Origin: Oscillospiraceae bacterium
GTDB taxonomy: Bacteria > Bacillota > Clostridia > Oscillospirales > Oscillospiraceae
Assembly: GCA_016296235.1 (NCBI GenBank)
Contig: JAEDJR010000035.1
Span: 1 to 13,153, forward strand
Reading direction: 5' to 3'
Length of the DNA: 13,153 nt
Shown here: in pieces, positions 1 through 6,606 of the stretch
How positions within the stretch are numbered: the stretch's first letter is position 1
How the letters are laid out: the number at the start of each line of letters is the position of its first letter
Program-made: the position numbers and the translations under genes
The notes under the pieces: generated by a model
Databases searched by the model: none
The model's input: only the letters and a program-made list of their open reading frames with translations
Told to the model about the DNA's origin: nothing

Positions 1-1606
1 GGGCCTTGCGGCAGCGCTCCAGGGCGTCGGCGATGATTTCCATGGTCAGGCCCTTATTCTTCAGGTCCATCTGGATGGCGGTGATGCCCTCGGTGGTACC
101 GGCCACCTTGAAGTCCATCTCACCGTGGAAGTCCTCCACACCCTGGATGTCGGTGAAGGTTCTCCACTCGCCGGTCTCCTGGTCGGTAATCAGGCCGCAG
201 GAAATGCCGGCCACGGGGCGCTTGATGGGCACGCCGGCGTCCATCAGAGCCAGGGTGGAGCCGCAGATGGAGCCCTGGGAGGTGGAGCCGTTGGAGGACA
301 GCACCTCGGACACCACGCGGATGGCGTAGGGGAACTCCTCCACGGAGGGGATCACGGGCAGCAGGGCCTTTTCCGCCAGGGCACCGTGGCCGATTTCCCG
401 GCGGGAGGTAGAACGGGCGGCTCTGGCCTCACCGGTGGAGAAGGAGGGGAAGTTGTAGTGGTGGATATACCGCTTGGTCTCCTCGGGATAGATGGTATCG
501 AGCTTCTGAGCAGCGGACAGGGTGTTCAGGGTGCAGATGGACAGAACCTGGGTCTGACCGCGGGCGAACAGGCCGGAGCCGTGGACTCTGGGCAGGATGC
601 CGACCTCGGCGTCCAGAGGACGGATTTCGTCCATGCCGCGGCCGTCCACGCGCTTGCCCTGCAGCAGCCACTTCTTGACGACCTTCTTCTGCATCTTGTA
701 CAGGCAGACCTCGATGTGGGTCTCGAAATCCTCATACTTTTCGCCGAACTTCTCCTGGAAGTCCAGACGGGCGGCGGTCAGGCGCTCTTCCCGAACGTTC
801 TTGTCGTCGGTGTCCAGGGCGTACTCGATCTGATCCAGGCCGTAGTTCATCAGGTCGTCCAGCAGCTCATGGTTGACGGCGGCCTTCTCGAAGGTGAACT
901 TGGGCTTGCCGATCTCCGCCACGATGCCGTTGATGAACTTCACGATCTCCATGTTGGTCTCGTGGGCCACACGGATGCACTCGTAGACGATGGCTTCGGG
1001 GGCCTCGTTGGCCTCGGTCTCGATCATGACCACCTTCTCGAAGGTGGAGGAGATGCAGACGAAGCATTCGCAGGCCTCGCGCTCCTCACTGGAGGGGTTG
1101 ACGATATACTTGCCGTCCAGGTAGGCCACGTTGGTGGTGGCCACGGGGCCGTTCCAGGGCACGTCGGAGCTGGCGATGGCGATGGAAGCGCCCAGGGACG
1201 CCACGATCTCCACGGGGTTTTCGTAGTCGTTGGCCAGAACGGTGCAGGTCACGACGGTGTCGTTGCGCAGCTCCTCGTCAAAGAGGGGACGCATGGGACG
1301 GTCGATGATGCGGCTGTTCAGGATGCCGCGCTCGGAGGGCTTGCCCTCACGGCGGTTGAAGGAGCCGGGAATGCGGCCCACGGCGTACATTCTTTCCTCA
1401 AACTCGATGGTCAGGGGGAAATAGTCGATGCCGGCCTTGGGAATGGGGTTGCAGGTGCAGGTGGTCAGAACCACGGTGTCGCCGTAGCGGCAGATGCACT
1501 CGGCGTTGGCCAGCTCGGCCACCTTGCCGGTCTCCACGGTAAAGGTGCGGCCGCCGATCTCCATCTCATAGATGTGATGATTGGGATACTGCTTGCGCTT
1601 AATCAT
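1..1606 (-). CDS. pnp: Polynucleotide phosphorylase (PNPase), 3' part cut by window edge
   Basis: Phosphorolytic 3'-to-5' exoribonuclease of mRNA decay. The visible 535 codons cover the first RNase PH domain, the linker helices and most of the second RNase PH domain; the KH and S1 RNA-binding domains of the roughly 700-residue family lie beyond the left edge. Recognisable segments are GDTVVLTT and RPMRPLF in the first core, then GLFARGQTQ and NGSTSQGSICGSTLALMDAG in the second. The catalytic acidic/basic set known in E. coli as D486, D492 and K494 appears here as D492, D498 and K500, within VEDFHGEMDFKVAGT. The start ATG is preceded by a perfect AAGGAGG at 1614-1620, seven bases away. The gene follows rpsO on the same strand, as in many bacteria, with a terminator and a large hairpin between them. 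Identity is certain; only the C-terminal part is unseen. Confidence 0.98.
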   Translation of the reverse strand, partial: MIKRKQYPNHHIYEMEIGGRTFTVETGKVAELANAECICRYGDTVVLTTCTCNPIPKAGIDYFPLTIEFEERMYAVGRIPGSFNRREGKPSERGILNSRIIDRPMRPLFDEELRNDTVVTCTVLANDYENPVEIVASLGASIAIASSDVPWNGPVATTNVAYLDGKYIVNPSSEEREACECFVCISSTFEKVVMIETEANEAPEAIVYECIRVAHETNMEIVKFINGIVAEIGKPKFTFEKAAVNHELLDDLMNYGLDQIEYALDTDDKNVREERLTAARLDFQEKFGEKYEDFETHIEVCLYKMQKKVVKKWLLQGKRVDGRGMDEIRPLDAEVGILPRVHGSGLFARGQTQVLSICTLNTLSAAQKLDTIYPEETKRYIHHYNFPSFSTGEARAARSTSRREIGHGALAEKALLPVIPSVEEFPYAIRVVSEVLSSNGSTSQGSICGSTLALMDAGVPIKRPVAGISCGLITDQETGEWRTFTDIQGVEDFHGEMDFKVAGTTEGITAIQMDLKNKGLTMEIIADALERCRKA

Positions 1607-1643
1607 GTTGTTGCCTCCTTGATATTGGGTTCTGCCAGGGAGG

Positions 1644-1695
1644 TTTAGCACTTGAAACGTTGGCCGAACCCTCGGCCCCCCTTTCAACTGCTAAA
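1644..1695 (-). promoter_or_regulatory. Large two-level stem-loop in the pnp leader
   Basis: Outer arms TTTAGCACTTGAAA (1644-1657) and TTTCAACTGCTAAA (1682-1695) pair over 14 positions with one mismatch. Inside them GGCCGA (1662-1667) pairs with TCGGCC (1672-1677) around a 4-nt loop. The structure ends 37 nt before the pnp start codon. In E. coli a long pnp leader hairpin is cut by RNase III and used by PNPase to repress its own synthesis. The position and shape here suggest similar control, but that is an inference from the fold. Confidence 0.6.
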
Positions 1696-1706
1696 ACTCG
1701 CCCTGT

Positions 1707-1722
1707 GCAGAAGATTTTCTGC
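1707..1722 (-). other. Small hairpin between rpsO terminator and pnp leader stem
   Basis: GCAGAA and TTCTGC form a perfect 6-bp stem with a 4-nt loop, directly abutting the rpsO terminator. It may extend the terminator or act as an exonuclease barrier at the rpsO 3' end. No known family is recognised. Confidence 0.45.
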
Positions 1723-1755
1723 AAAAATGGGCAGACTGCCGTCTGCCCATTTTTT
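1723..1755 (-). terminator. Intrinsic terminator or attenuator after rpsO
   Basis: ATGGGCAGAC (1727-1736) and GTCTGCCCAT (1741-1750) form a perfect 10-bp stem with a 4-nt loop. It is flanked by A and T runs, so it has a U-tract in either reading direction. It starts five bases past the rpsO stop codon. In the rpsO-to-pnp direction it probably terminates most transcripts and lets some read through into pnp, as the terminator between rpsO and pnp does in E. coli. Confidence 0.85.
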
Positions 1756-1760
1756 GACTC

Positions 1761-2027
1761 TTACTTACGGATACCCAGCTTGGCGATGATGGCACGATAG
1801 CGGTTGATGTCCTTCTTGGCCAGATAGTCCAGCAGGTTGCGGCGCTTACCAACCATCATCAGCAGGCCGCGGCGGGAGTGGTTGTCGTGCTTGTGCACGC
1901 GCAGATGCTCGGTCAGCTCGTTGATGCGGGCGGTCAGAATGGCGATCTGAACCTCGGGAGAACCGGTGTCGCCCTCGTGGGTAGCGTTGGCAGTGATAAT
2001 AGCAGTCTTGTCTTCCTTGCGAATCAT
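1761..2027 (-). CDS. rpsO: 30S ribosomal protein S15
   Basis: Small-subunit protein that binds 16S rRNA early in assembly and helps form the bridge to the 50S subunit. The 88-residue product has the usual family length and the conserved stretch TGSPEVQIAILTARI, followed by the H..H..D..SRRGL signature (HKHDNHSRRGLLMMVGKRR) and the C-terminal DINRY helix. The ATG at 2027 is chosen because AAAGGTGG sits eight bases upstream. The in-frame GTG at 2039 lies inside that ribosome binding site and would add four unusual residues. It has its own promoter and a structured leader upstream, and a terminator just downstream before pnp. S15 of several bacteria represses its own mRNA by binding the leader. 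Confidence 0.98.
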   Translation of the reverse strand: MIRKEDKTAIITANATHEGDTGSPEVQIAILTARINELTEHLRVHKHDNHSRRGLLMMVGKRRNLLDYLAKKDINRYRAIIAKLGIRK

Positions 2028-2150
2028 GATGTTTTCCACCTTTCATAGTTTTCATACCCGCAGGCTAAGTACCGGGTTGGCAGAGTGCCCGTCTGGAAAC
2101 CAGGCTGACTCCCGAAACTGAGACATGGGGTCACGGCGTAATACGCCAGC
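2028..2150 (-). promoter_or_regulatory. Structured rpsO 5' leader, candidate S15 autoregulatory RNA
   Basis: About 120 nt separate the candidate transcription start from the rpsO ATG, and this stretch is rich in short hairpins. GGCGT (2135-2139) pairs with ACGCC (2143-2147). CTGG (2093-2096) pairs with CCAG (2100-2103). GGCA (2079-2082) pairs with TGCC (2086-2089). ACCCG (2056-2060) pairs with CGGGT (2073-2077). There is no ORF in it. S15-binding leaders of several structural classes are known upstream of rpsO; whether this matches one of them was not testable here. Confidence 0.5.
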
Positions 2151-2156
2151 TTGAAT

Positions 2157-2185
2157 AACATATCACATGCAGTCAAAAAAGTAAA
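2157..2185 (-). promoter_or_regulatory. Candidate rpsO promoter
   Basis: On the minus strand TTTACT (2180-2185) and TATGTT (2157-2162) are separated by exactly 17 bp, and the -10 is preceded by TGA, an extended -10 element. Each hexamer matches the sigma-A consensus at four of six positions. The site lies in the greA-rpsO gap, where a promoter for the essential rpsO gene is expected. Confidence 0.5.
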
Positions 2186-2198
2186 GAAGAATCTTCGG

Positions 2199-2224
2199 AA
2201 AAATCGAGATTTTCCCACGATCTC
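2199..2224 (-). terminator. Weak candidate terminator after greA
   Basis: On the minus strand GAGAT and ATCTC can pair just after the greA stop codon and are followed by G then ATTTTT. The stem is only five A/T-rich pairs, so termination may be partial. Confidence 0.3.
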
Positions 2225-2722
2225 TCAGAGAATCGGCGCCGAGCCGTCATCCTGGCTCTTGGTGATGGAGCGCACCACCACATAATAGCTGTAGGTCGGC
2301 GTGGCCTCCACCCGGAAGCGGTCGCCCACCTTTTTCCCCAGCAGCGCCTTGCCCATGGGGGATTCCTTGCTGATGCGTCCCTCCCGGGGGTCGCAGCGGA
2401 CGGTGGTGACCACCTGGATGGTCTGCTCCTCCTCGTCGTCCTCGAAATACAGGCAGACCCGGTCGAACAGGCCCACCTCGTCCGCTCCGGCCTTGTCCTC
2501 AATGACCGTGGCGGACTGAATCATCCGGTCCAGATAGCGGATCCGCTTTTTGTTGGCGTTCTGGGCCTGCTTGGCGGCCTTGTATTCATAGTTCTCGCTG
2601 AGATCGCCGAAGGCCCGGGTGCGCTTGACCTCCTCGATCAGCTCCGGCATCAGCTCCAGGCGGCGGTAGTCCAGCTCCTCCTGCATTTTCTGGATATCCT
2701 GGGCGGTCAGTTCATTGTTCAT
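2225..2722 (-). CDS. greA: Transcription elongation factor GreA
   Basis: Rescues backtracked RNA polymerase by entering the secondary channel and stimulating cleavage of the nascent transcript. The 165-residue product has the two expected parts. The N-terminal coiled coil (about residues 5-75) carries FGDLSENYEYKAAKQAQ with the acidic tip pair D40/E43, equivalent to the catalytic tip of E. coli GreA. The C-terminal FKBP-like domain carries the signature SPMGKALLGKKVGD at 121-134. The ATG at 2722 has AAGAGG eight bases upstream and a good promoter 26 bases further up. It follows the PHP phosphatase gene on the same strand with a gap of only 37 nt, but its own promoter makes it independent. The tail after about residue 150 is short and polar, without a recognised motif. 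Confidence 0.96.
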   Translation of the reverse strand: MNNELTAQDIQKMQEELDYRRLELMPELIEEVKRTRAFGDLSENYEYKAAKQAQNANKKRIRYLDRMIQSATVIEDKAGADEVGLFDRVCLYFEDDEEEQTIQVVTTVRCDPREGRISKESPMGKALLGKKVGDRFRVEATPTYSYYVVVRSITKSQDDGSAPIL

Positions 2723-2747
2723 GGCAATTACCTCTTTTCACCCGCCC

Positions 2748-2776
2748 ATTATAATCGTTTCAAAAAGGATTTGCAA
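2748..2776 (-). promoter_or_regulatory. Strong sigma-A-type promoter of greA
   Basis: On the minus strand TTGCAA (2771-2776) and a perfect TATAAT (2748-2753) are spaced by exactly 17 bp. The predicted start lies about 20 nt upstream of the greA ATG, giving a very short leader that holds only the ribosome binding site AAGAGG (2731-2736). The -35 box lies inside the last codons of the upstream PHP phosphatase gene. Confidence 0.85.
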
Positions 2777-3530
2777 GGGGTACCGTCTCCAGCACCGGCA
2801 CGCCGCATTCTGCGGCCAGGGCCAGGGCCGCAGCCTCCGTCCGGGGCTGGTTCAGTGCTTCGGGCCGGTGGGCGTCGCAGCCCAGTATGGCCGCATTCCC
2901 CACCTCGCCGGCAATGCGCCAGAAGTCCCGGTTGGGATAGCAGCGACCCTCCTGCAGGCCCAGGAAGTTCAGCTCCAGAGGAACTCCCAGCTCTGCCGCT
3001 TTCCGGCACAGCCGCCCCATATGCCGCTCATAGACCCGCCGGCTCCCCTGCCAGTTGGGCAGATCCGGATGGGCCACATAGGTGAATTTCCCCGTGTCCA
3101 GGCCCGCCAGCACCTGATCCACATAGCGGGCCAGCACGGTCTCATCGGCGGTGGCCCGGCCGGAGTAGACGCCGTCGGTTTCGTTATCGGTAAAATGCTG
3201 GCCCAGCAGCAGGTATTCGCAGGGATAATCCGACAAAAACCGCAGCAGCGCGTCAAAATGGGCCGGATAATACTCGGCCTCCACGCCGATGTGGATCTCA
3301 ATCCGGTCCGCATATTCCCGCTTCAGATCCGCAAGGGTAGCGAAATAGTCCTCCGCCTGCTCCGGCGCCATGCGGAAGCCCGACACATAACCATTGGGAA
3401 AGGGATAGGGCGTATGGTCGGAAAAGCCCAGGATTCGCAGTCCCGCCGCCAGGGCCTGCTCCACATAGTCCCGCTCCGTGCCGCCGGCATGCTTGCAGCG
3501 CCAGGTGTGGGTATGATAATTCGCGATCAT
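2760..3530 (-). CDS. PHP-domain phosphoesterase, histidinol-phosphatase (HisK) type
   Basis: Predicted metal-dependent phosphatase of the PHP superfamily, closest in appearance to the HisK/HisJ histidinol-phosphatases that release phosphate from L-histidinol phosphate in histidine synthesis. The 256 residues carry the PHP metal-ligand motifs in order: H6 and H8 in NYHTHTW with H14 after it, D38/H39 in GFSDHTP, E84 in GVEAEYYP, H112 in LLGQHF, H154 in VAHPDL, and D219/H221 in GCDAHRPE. The start ATG has AAGAGG eight bases upstream. No other histidine gene is visible nearby, so the substrate is not confirmed by context; other small phosphate monoesters are possible. It is the most upstream gene of the minus-strand group and faces away from the sugar transporter operon. 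Confidence 0.85.
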   Translation of the reverse strand: MIANYHTHTWRCKHAGGTERDYVEQALAAGLRILGFSDHTPYPFPNGYVSGFRMAPEQAEDYFATLADLKREYADRIEIHIGVEAEYYPAHFDALLRFLSDYPCEYLLLGQHFTDNETDGVYSGRATADETVLARYVDQVLAGLDTGKFTYVAHPDLPNWQGSRRVYERHMGRLCRKAAELGVPLELNFLGLQEGRCYPNRDFWRIAGEVGNAAILGCDAHRPEALNQPRTEAAALALAAECGVPVLETVPLANPF

Positions 3531-3608
3531 GCCAATCGCCTCTTTTCGCTCTATTAACTAGTTCATTCAGCATCCGCTTATTTGCTGCAAGCGTTCCAAT
3601 CACGCTGT

Positions 3609-3660
3609 CATTGCGAACCGGTCCGCAGACTGGTTCGGCATCGCTTCACTCCCCGCAATC
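3609..3660. repeat. REP-like palindromic repeat, family 1 (CATTGCG...CGCAAT type)
   Basis: ATTGCG (3610-3615) and CGCAAT (3654-3659) form an outer stem. Inside it GAACCGGTC (3615-3623) pairs with GACTGGTTC (3628-3636) through one G-T wobble around a CGCA loop. From general familiarity, similar palindromes starting GTCATTGCGA are scattered between genes of many gut Firmicutes. Only one copy lies in this window, so the repeat nature rests on that recollection and the palindromic shape. Confidence 0.55.
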
Positions 3661-3688
3661 GGCACGCATGATAAAAGTGAAAACTGAC

Positions 3689-3752
3689 CGTAGGGGCGGC
3701 TATCAGCCGCCCGATGGCTTCGGATCGCGGGCGGCTGATAGCCGCCCCTACG
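3689..3752. repeat. Palindromic repeat, family 2, copy 1
   Basis: A perfect 25-bp inverted repeat: left arm 3689-3713, right arm 3728-3752, with a 14-nt spacer. Each arm is itself nearly self-complementary (GGGCGGCT-ATC-AGCCGCCC), so the element can fold as one long hairpin or two side-by-side hairpins. The left arm is identical over all 25 bases to the arm at 8826-8850. This is the form expected of REP/MITE-like intergenic elements. Confidence 0.85.
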
Positions 3753-3763
3753 CCCTTTTGCAG

Positions 3764-3784
3764 GGCACGGCCACTGGGCGTGCC
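3764..3784. repeat. Short palindrome next to repeat copy 1
   Basis: GGCACG (3764-3769) pairs with CGTGCC (3779-3784) around a 9-nt loop. It follows the family 2 repeat by 11 nt and is absent after the second copy, so it may be a separate small element. Confidence 0.4.
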
Positions 3785-3907
3785 GGGTCGTCGCGCCCGA
3801 GATCCATATATTTAATAGTATACCACACGCTCCGTTTCTTACCGGAGAAAAAAACGCGGTACGGGCTGACGCTTTTTGGGAAAACCGCATAAAATTGCCC
3901 GTTTTAG

Positions 3908-3950
3908 ACTGGATAGAATCGCTAAAATCCAGTTTTTCATTCTGGATTTT
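3908..3950 (+). promoter_or_regulatory. Overlapping, mutually exclusive dyads upstream of the transporter operon
   Basis: AAAATCCAG (3924-3932) and CTGGATTTT (3942-3950) form a perfect 9-bp dyad. The same central segment ATCCAGT (3927-3933) can instead pair perfectly with ACTGGAT (3908-3914), and that alternative stem is followed by TTTTT. The block lies about 45-90 bp upstream of the candidate -10. It could be an operator for the AraC-type regulator of this locus or, if transcribed, an RNA switch. Which of these applies cannot be told from sequence alone. Confidence 0.45.
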
Positions 3951-3983
3951 GAATATTTTGCATTTGATTTTGTATGTACTTTT

Positions 3984-4008
3984 TGGAACCCGTTGGTAAA
4001 ATGGACAT
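3984..4008 (+). promoter_or_regulatory. Candidate promoter of the ABC transporter operon
   Basis: TAAAAT at 3997-4002 is preceded by TGG, an extended -10 motif, but has no good -35, which would fit an activator-dependent promoter. A second reading is TTGGAA (3984-3989) with CATAAA (4005-4010) at 17 bp. The same TGGTAAAAT string is found in front of the histidine kinase gene. Either reading gives a leader of about 85-95 nt. Confidence 0.4.
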
Positions 4009-4102
4009 AAAGAACTGAAAAGCCGGACGTGATTTTGGGCAAAAAAGCAACAATTTTGTTCTGCCGCGCCGGCGAGAGAGAATGAAGGGGGGAGAACGGA
4101 GC

Positions 4103-5626
4103 ATGGGTGAAACCATTCTTGAACTGAAGGGCATTGTGAAGGCCTTCCCGGGCGTGCTGGCCCTGGGCGGGATCGACTTTGACCTGAAGGCCGGGGAGGT
4201 TCACGCCATCTGCGGCGAAAACGGCGCGGGCAAGTCCACGCTGATGAAGGTCGTATGCGGCGTCTATCTGCCGGACGAGGGCACCATCCGTGTCAACGGC
4301 AAGGAGGAAACCTTCGCCAACCCGGTGGAGGCCTACGAAAAGGGTGTCTCCATCATTTTCCAGGAAACCAGCCTGTTCGAGGAAATGACGGTGCTGGACA
4401 ATATGTTCCTGGCCCATGAAATCACCAAAAAGGCCGGCCCGCTGACGGTGCTGGACTACGCCGCCATGCGGCAGAAGGCCCAGGACGTATTCCGCCGTCT
4501 GGCGGTGGACATCGATCTGAACGCCGTCATCAAAAACCTGGGCATGGCCCAGAAGCAGATGGTGGAAATCGCCAAGGCCCTGACCTATGAGGCCAACATC
4601 ATCATCTTCGACGAACCCACAGCCTCCCTGACCCAGCGCGAGGTGGACGCCCTGTTCCGCATCATCAACCAGCTGAAGGCCGACGGCATGGGCATCGTCT
4701 ACATCAGCCACCGCATGGAGGAGATTTTCCAGATCTGCGACCGGGTCACGGTCATCCGCGACGGCGTGTACATCTCCACCAAGGATGTCCGGCAGACCAA
4801 CAAGGACGAGCTGGTGGCCGACATGGTGGGCCGGAAGGTGGGCAACTACTATCCCAAGGCCGACACCCAGATCGGCGGCGAGCTGCTGCGGGTGGAGCAC
4901 TACTATGACGAGGGCTTTGTGTCCGACGTGAACTTCACCCTGCGCAAGGGCGAGATCCTGGGCTTCGCCGGTCTGGCGGGCGCAGGACGGACGGAGCTGA
5001 TGCTCTCCCTGTGCGGCCACGCCAAAAAGGCCGCCGGCAAGGTCGTCCTGGAGGGCCGGGAGCTGAACATCCGCAATTACAACGACGCCATGGCCCACGG
5101 CATCGTCTACGTCTCCGAGGACCGGGGCAAATACGGCCTGCATGTGGATATGTCCGTGGCCCACAACATCACCCTGCCCCAGCTGCAGAACTTCCGCAAG
5201 GGACTGTTCCTCTCCGGCAGGCAGGAGCACGATGTGGGCGAGCAGTACATCTCGGAGGTGGGCATCAAGGCCCCGTCGCCGGAATTCCTGGTCAAGAACC
5301 TCTCCGGCGGCAACCAGCAGAAGGTCTCCGTCTCCAAGGCTCTGGCCATCAAGCCCAAGATTCTGGTGCTGGACGAGCCCACCCGCGGTGTGGATGTCAA
5401 CGCCAAATCGGAAATCCACAAGATCATCAGCGACCTGACCCTGGACGGTCTGACCATCATCATGGTCTCCTCCGAGCTGCCGGAGCTGCTGGGTATGTGC
5501 GACCGGATCTACGTCATGAAGGACGGCACCATCGCCAAGTGCTTTGACCGGTCCGAGGCCACCCAGGAGAAAATCCTCTCCGTGGCCCTGGAGACCGCCC
5601 GGGACGGAAAGGAGGCAGTCCAGTGA
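4103..5626 (+). CDS. CUT2-family sugar ABC transporter, double ATP-binding protein (RbsA/RhaT-like)
   Basis: Cytoplasmic ATPase that powers sugar import. The 507 residues hold two fused nucleotide-binding domains. Domain 1 has Walker A GENGAGKST (38-46), a degenerate signature LGMAQKQ (146-152), Walker B IIIFDE (166-171) and switch H203. Domain 2 has a degenerate Walker A in GLAGAGRTE (290-298, arginine for lysine), an intact signature LSGGNQQ (400-406), Walker B ILVLDE (420-425) and no switch histidine (VSSEL). This asymmetry is usual for the family and implies one standard ATP site built from Walker A of domain 1 and the signature of domain 2. The ATG at 4103 is preferred over the in-frame ATG at 4082 because the ribosome binding site GGGGGGAG lies just before it. 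The stop overlaps the next gene's GTG. RhaT is the closest functional analogue if the substrate is rhamnose. Confidence 0.93.
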   Translation: MGETILELKGIVKAFPGVLALGGIDFDLKAGEVHAICGENGAGKSTLMKVVCGVYLPDEGTIRVNGKEETFANPVEAYEKGVSIIFQETSLFEEMTVLDNMFLAHEITKKAGPLTVLDYAAMRQKAQDVFRRLAVDIDLNAVIKNLGMAQKQMVEIAKALTYEANIIIFDEPTASLTQREVDALFRIINQLKADGMGIVYISHRMEEIFQICDRVTVIRDGVYISTKDVRQTNKDELVADMVGRKVGNYYPKADTQIGGELLRVEHYYDEGFVSDVNFTLRKGEILGFAGLAGAGRTELMLSLCGHAKKAAGKVVLEGRELNIRNYNDAMAHGIVYVSEDRGKYGLHVDMSVAHNITLPQLQNFRKGLFLSGRQEHDVGEQYISEVGIKAPSPEFLVKNLSGGNQQKVSVSKALAIKPKILVLDEPTRGVDVNAKSEIHKIISDLTLDGLTIIMVSSELPELLGMCDRIYVMKDGTIAKCFDRSEATQEKILSVALETARDGKEAVQ

Positions 5627-6606
5627 AACAAAACCGCAAGCAATTCCTGACCACGGAGTTCTATCTGCTGGTGTTCCTGGCTGTCGTCCTGGTATTCCTG
5701 GGAATCTTCGCCAAGGGCTTCTACTCCATCAACAACATCATGAGCATCCTCAACGTCTACAGCTATGTGCTCATCTCCGCCATCGGCATGAACATGATTA
5801 TCCTCACGGGCAACATTGACGTCTCCACCGGCGCGCTGATTTCCGTGGTCTGTCTGGTCATCGCCGCCATCGGCAAGCTGGGCGCCACCTTCCCGGTGCT
5901 GCTGATTACCGCCATGGCGGTGGGTATGCTCCTGTCGGCCTTCAACGCCTTCTTCATCACCAAGCTGAAAATTCCCGCCATTGTGGCGACCCTGGCCACC
6001 ACCCAGATTTTCCAGGGCTCCCTGACCCTGGCGGTGGAGGGTTCCATCTATGACCTGCCCGCCACCTACACCTGGCTGGCCTTCAAGGCCAAGGTCTTCG
6101 GCATCATCCCCTTCAGCTTCGTCATGTGCGTGATTATCACGGTCATCGCCCTGCTGTTCATGAAGTACTCCCGCTTCTCCAAGAAGATCTACGCCGTGGG
6201 CAACAGCACCGAGAGCGCCCGCCTCACGGGCATCAACGTCAACCGCACGGTGTTCCTGACCTACGTCATCGCCGGCGCCCTGTTCGGCGTCTCCGGCGTC
6301 ATCGTGGGAACGGCCGGCCAGCGTGTCACCACCACCATGGGCTCCGGCCTGGAGATGACCTTCATCGCCGCCGTGGTTCTGGGCGGCACCAGCACCGCCG
6401 GCGGCTCCGGCCGGATCCTGGGCACGGTCATCGGCGCCCTGATCCTGGCCTCCATCTCCTCCGCCATCACCTATCTGGGCATCAGCACCAACTGGGCGGA
6501 CTTCATCAAAGGCGCCATCATCCTGATCTCCGTGCTGGTCTCCGCCCTGCGGACCATCAAGCGGAAGCGTACCATCCCCGGAAAGGCAGGTGTGCAGGCG
6601 TCATGA
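5623..6606 (+). CDS. CUT2-family sugar ABC transporter permease 1 (RbsC/RhaP-like)
   Basis: Integral membrane half of the import channel. The 327 residues are mostly hydrophobic with about eight to ten predicted membrane spans, the first near residues 13-30. The family loop GNIDVSTGA is at 63-71, a variant of the usual GGIDLSVGS, and the later conserved GGTSTAGGSGRILGT precedes the last spans. The C-terminus is basic (KRKR), consistent with the positive-inside rule. Translation starts at GTG 5623, overlapping the TGA of the ATPase gene by four bases, with AAAGGAGG at 5608-5615. This coupled arrangement suggests equal synthesis of the two subunits. It pairs with the second permease to form a heterodimer, as RhaP and RhaQ do in rhizobial rhamnose transporters. 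Confidence 0.92.
   Translation: MKQNRKQFLTTEFYLLVFLAVVLVFLGIFAKGFYSINNIMSILNVYSYVLISAIGMNMIILTGNIDVSTGALISVVCLVIAAIGKLGATFPVLLITAMAVGMLLSAFNAFFITKLKIPAIVATLATTQIFQGSLTLAVEGSIYDLPATYTWLAFKAKVFGIIPFSFVMCVIITVIALLFMKYSRFSKKIYAVGNSTESARLTGINVNRTVFLTYVIAGALFGVSGVIVGTAGQRVTTTMGSGLEMTFIAAVVLGGTSTAGGSGRILGTVIGALILASISSAITYLGISTNWADFIKGAIILISVLVSALRTIKRKRTIPGKAGVQAS

Larger units (their letters stand above)
3531..4102. other. Divergent intergenic region of 572 nt without a credible gene
   Basis: This gap separates the minus-strand PHP gene from the plus-strand transporter operon. The left half (about 3600-3790) is GC-rich and made of palindromic repeats. The right half (about 3800-4030) is AT-rich and holds dyads, direct repeats and a candidate promoter. 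The short frames open across the repeats are just translations of the palindromes and have no ribosome binding site. No convincing promoter was found for the PHP gene, although TATACT on the minus strand at about 3810-3816 is a possible -10. Confidence 0.75.

Noticed and set aside
125..1648. Long open frame on the plus strand opposite pnp
   Set aside because: It is antisense to a certain gene, has low-complexity G/V/H/L-rich translation, and comes from C/G-rich third codon positions of pnp read backwards.
2715..3557. 280-codon plus-strand frame opposite the PHP gene
   Set aside because: The minus strand shows the complete PHP metal-ligand set; the plus-strand frame is its shadow and even covers the greA promoter.
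3689..3752. CRISPR-like repeat
   Set aside because: Only one inverted pair per site, no regular spacers and no cas genes.
3600..3892. Small frames on both strands across the repeats
   Set aside because: They translate the palindromic repeats (GGYQPP and AADSRPY strings on both strands), lack ribosome binding sites and are not genes.
3911..3928. Catabolite repression (cre) site in the transporter control region
   Set aside because: The best candidate around AGAATCGCTAAAA misses several key positions of the cre consensus.
3839..5419. Open frame of over 500 codons on the minus strand opposite the ABC ATPase
   Set aside because: The opposite strand encodes an unmistakable ATPase; the antisense translation matches no family seen and has no fitting ribosome binding site.
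6126..6602. Upstream extension or fusion of permease 2
   Set aside because: The frame is open but overlaps permease 1 out of frame; the ATGA overlap at 6603 and the protein family start argue for the internal ATG.
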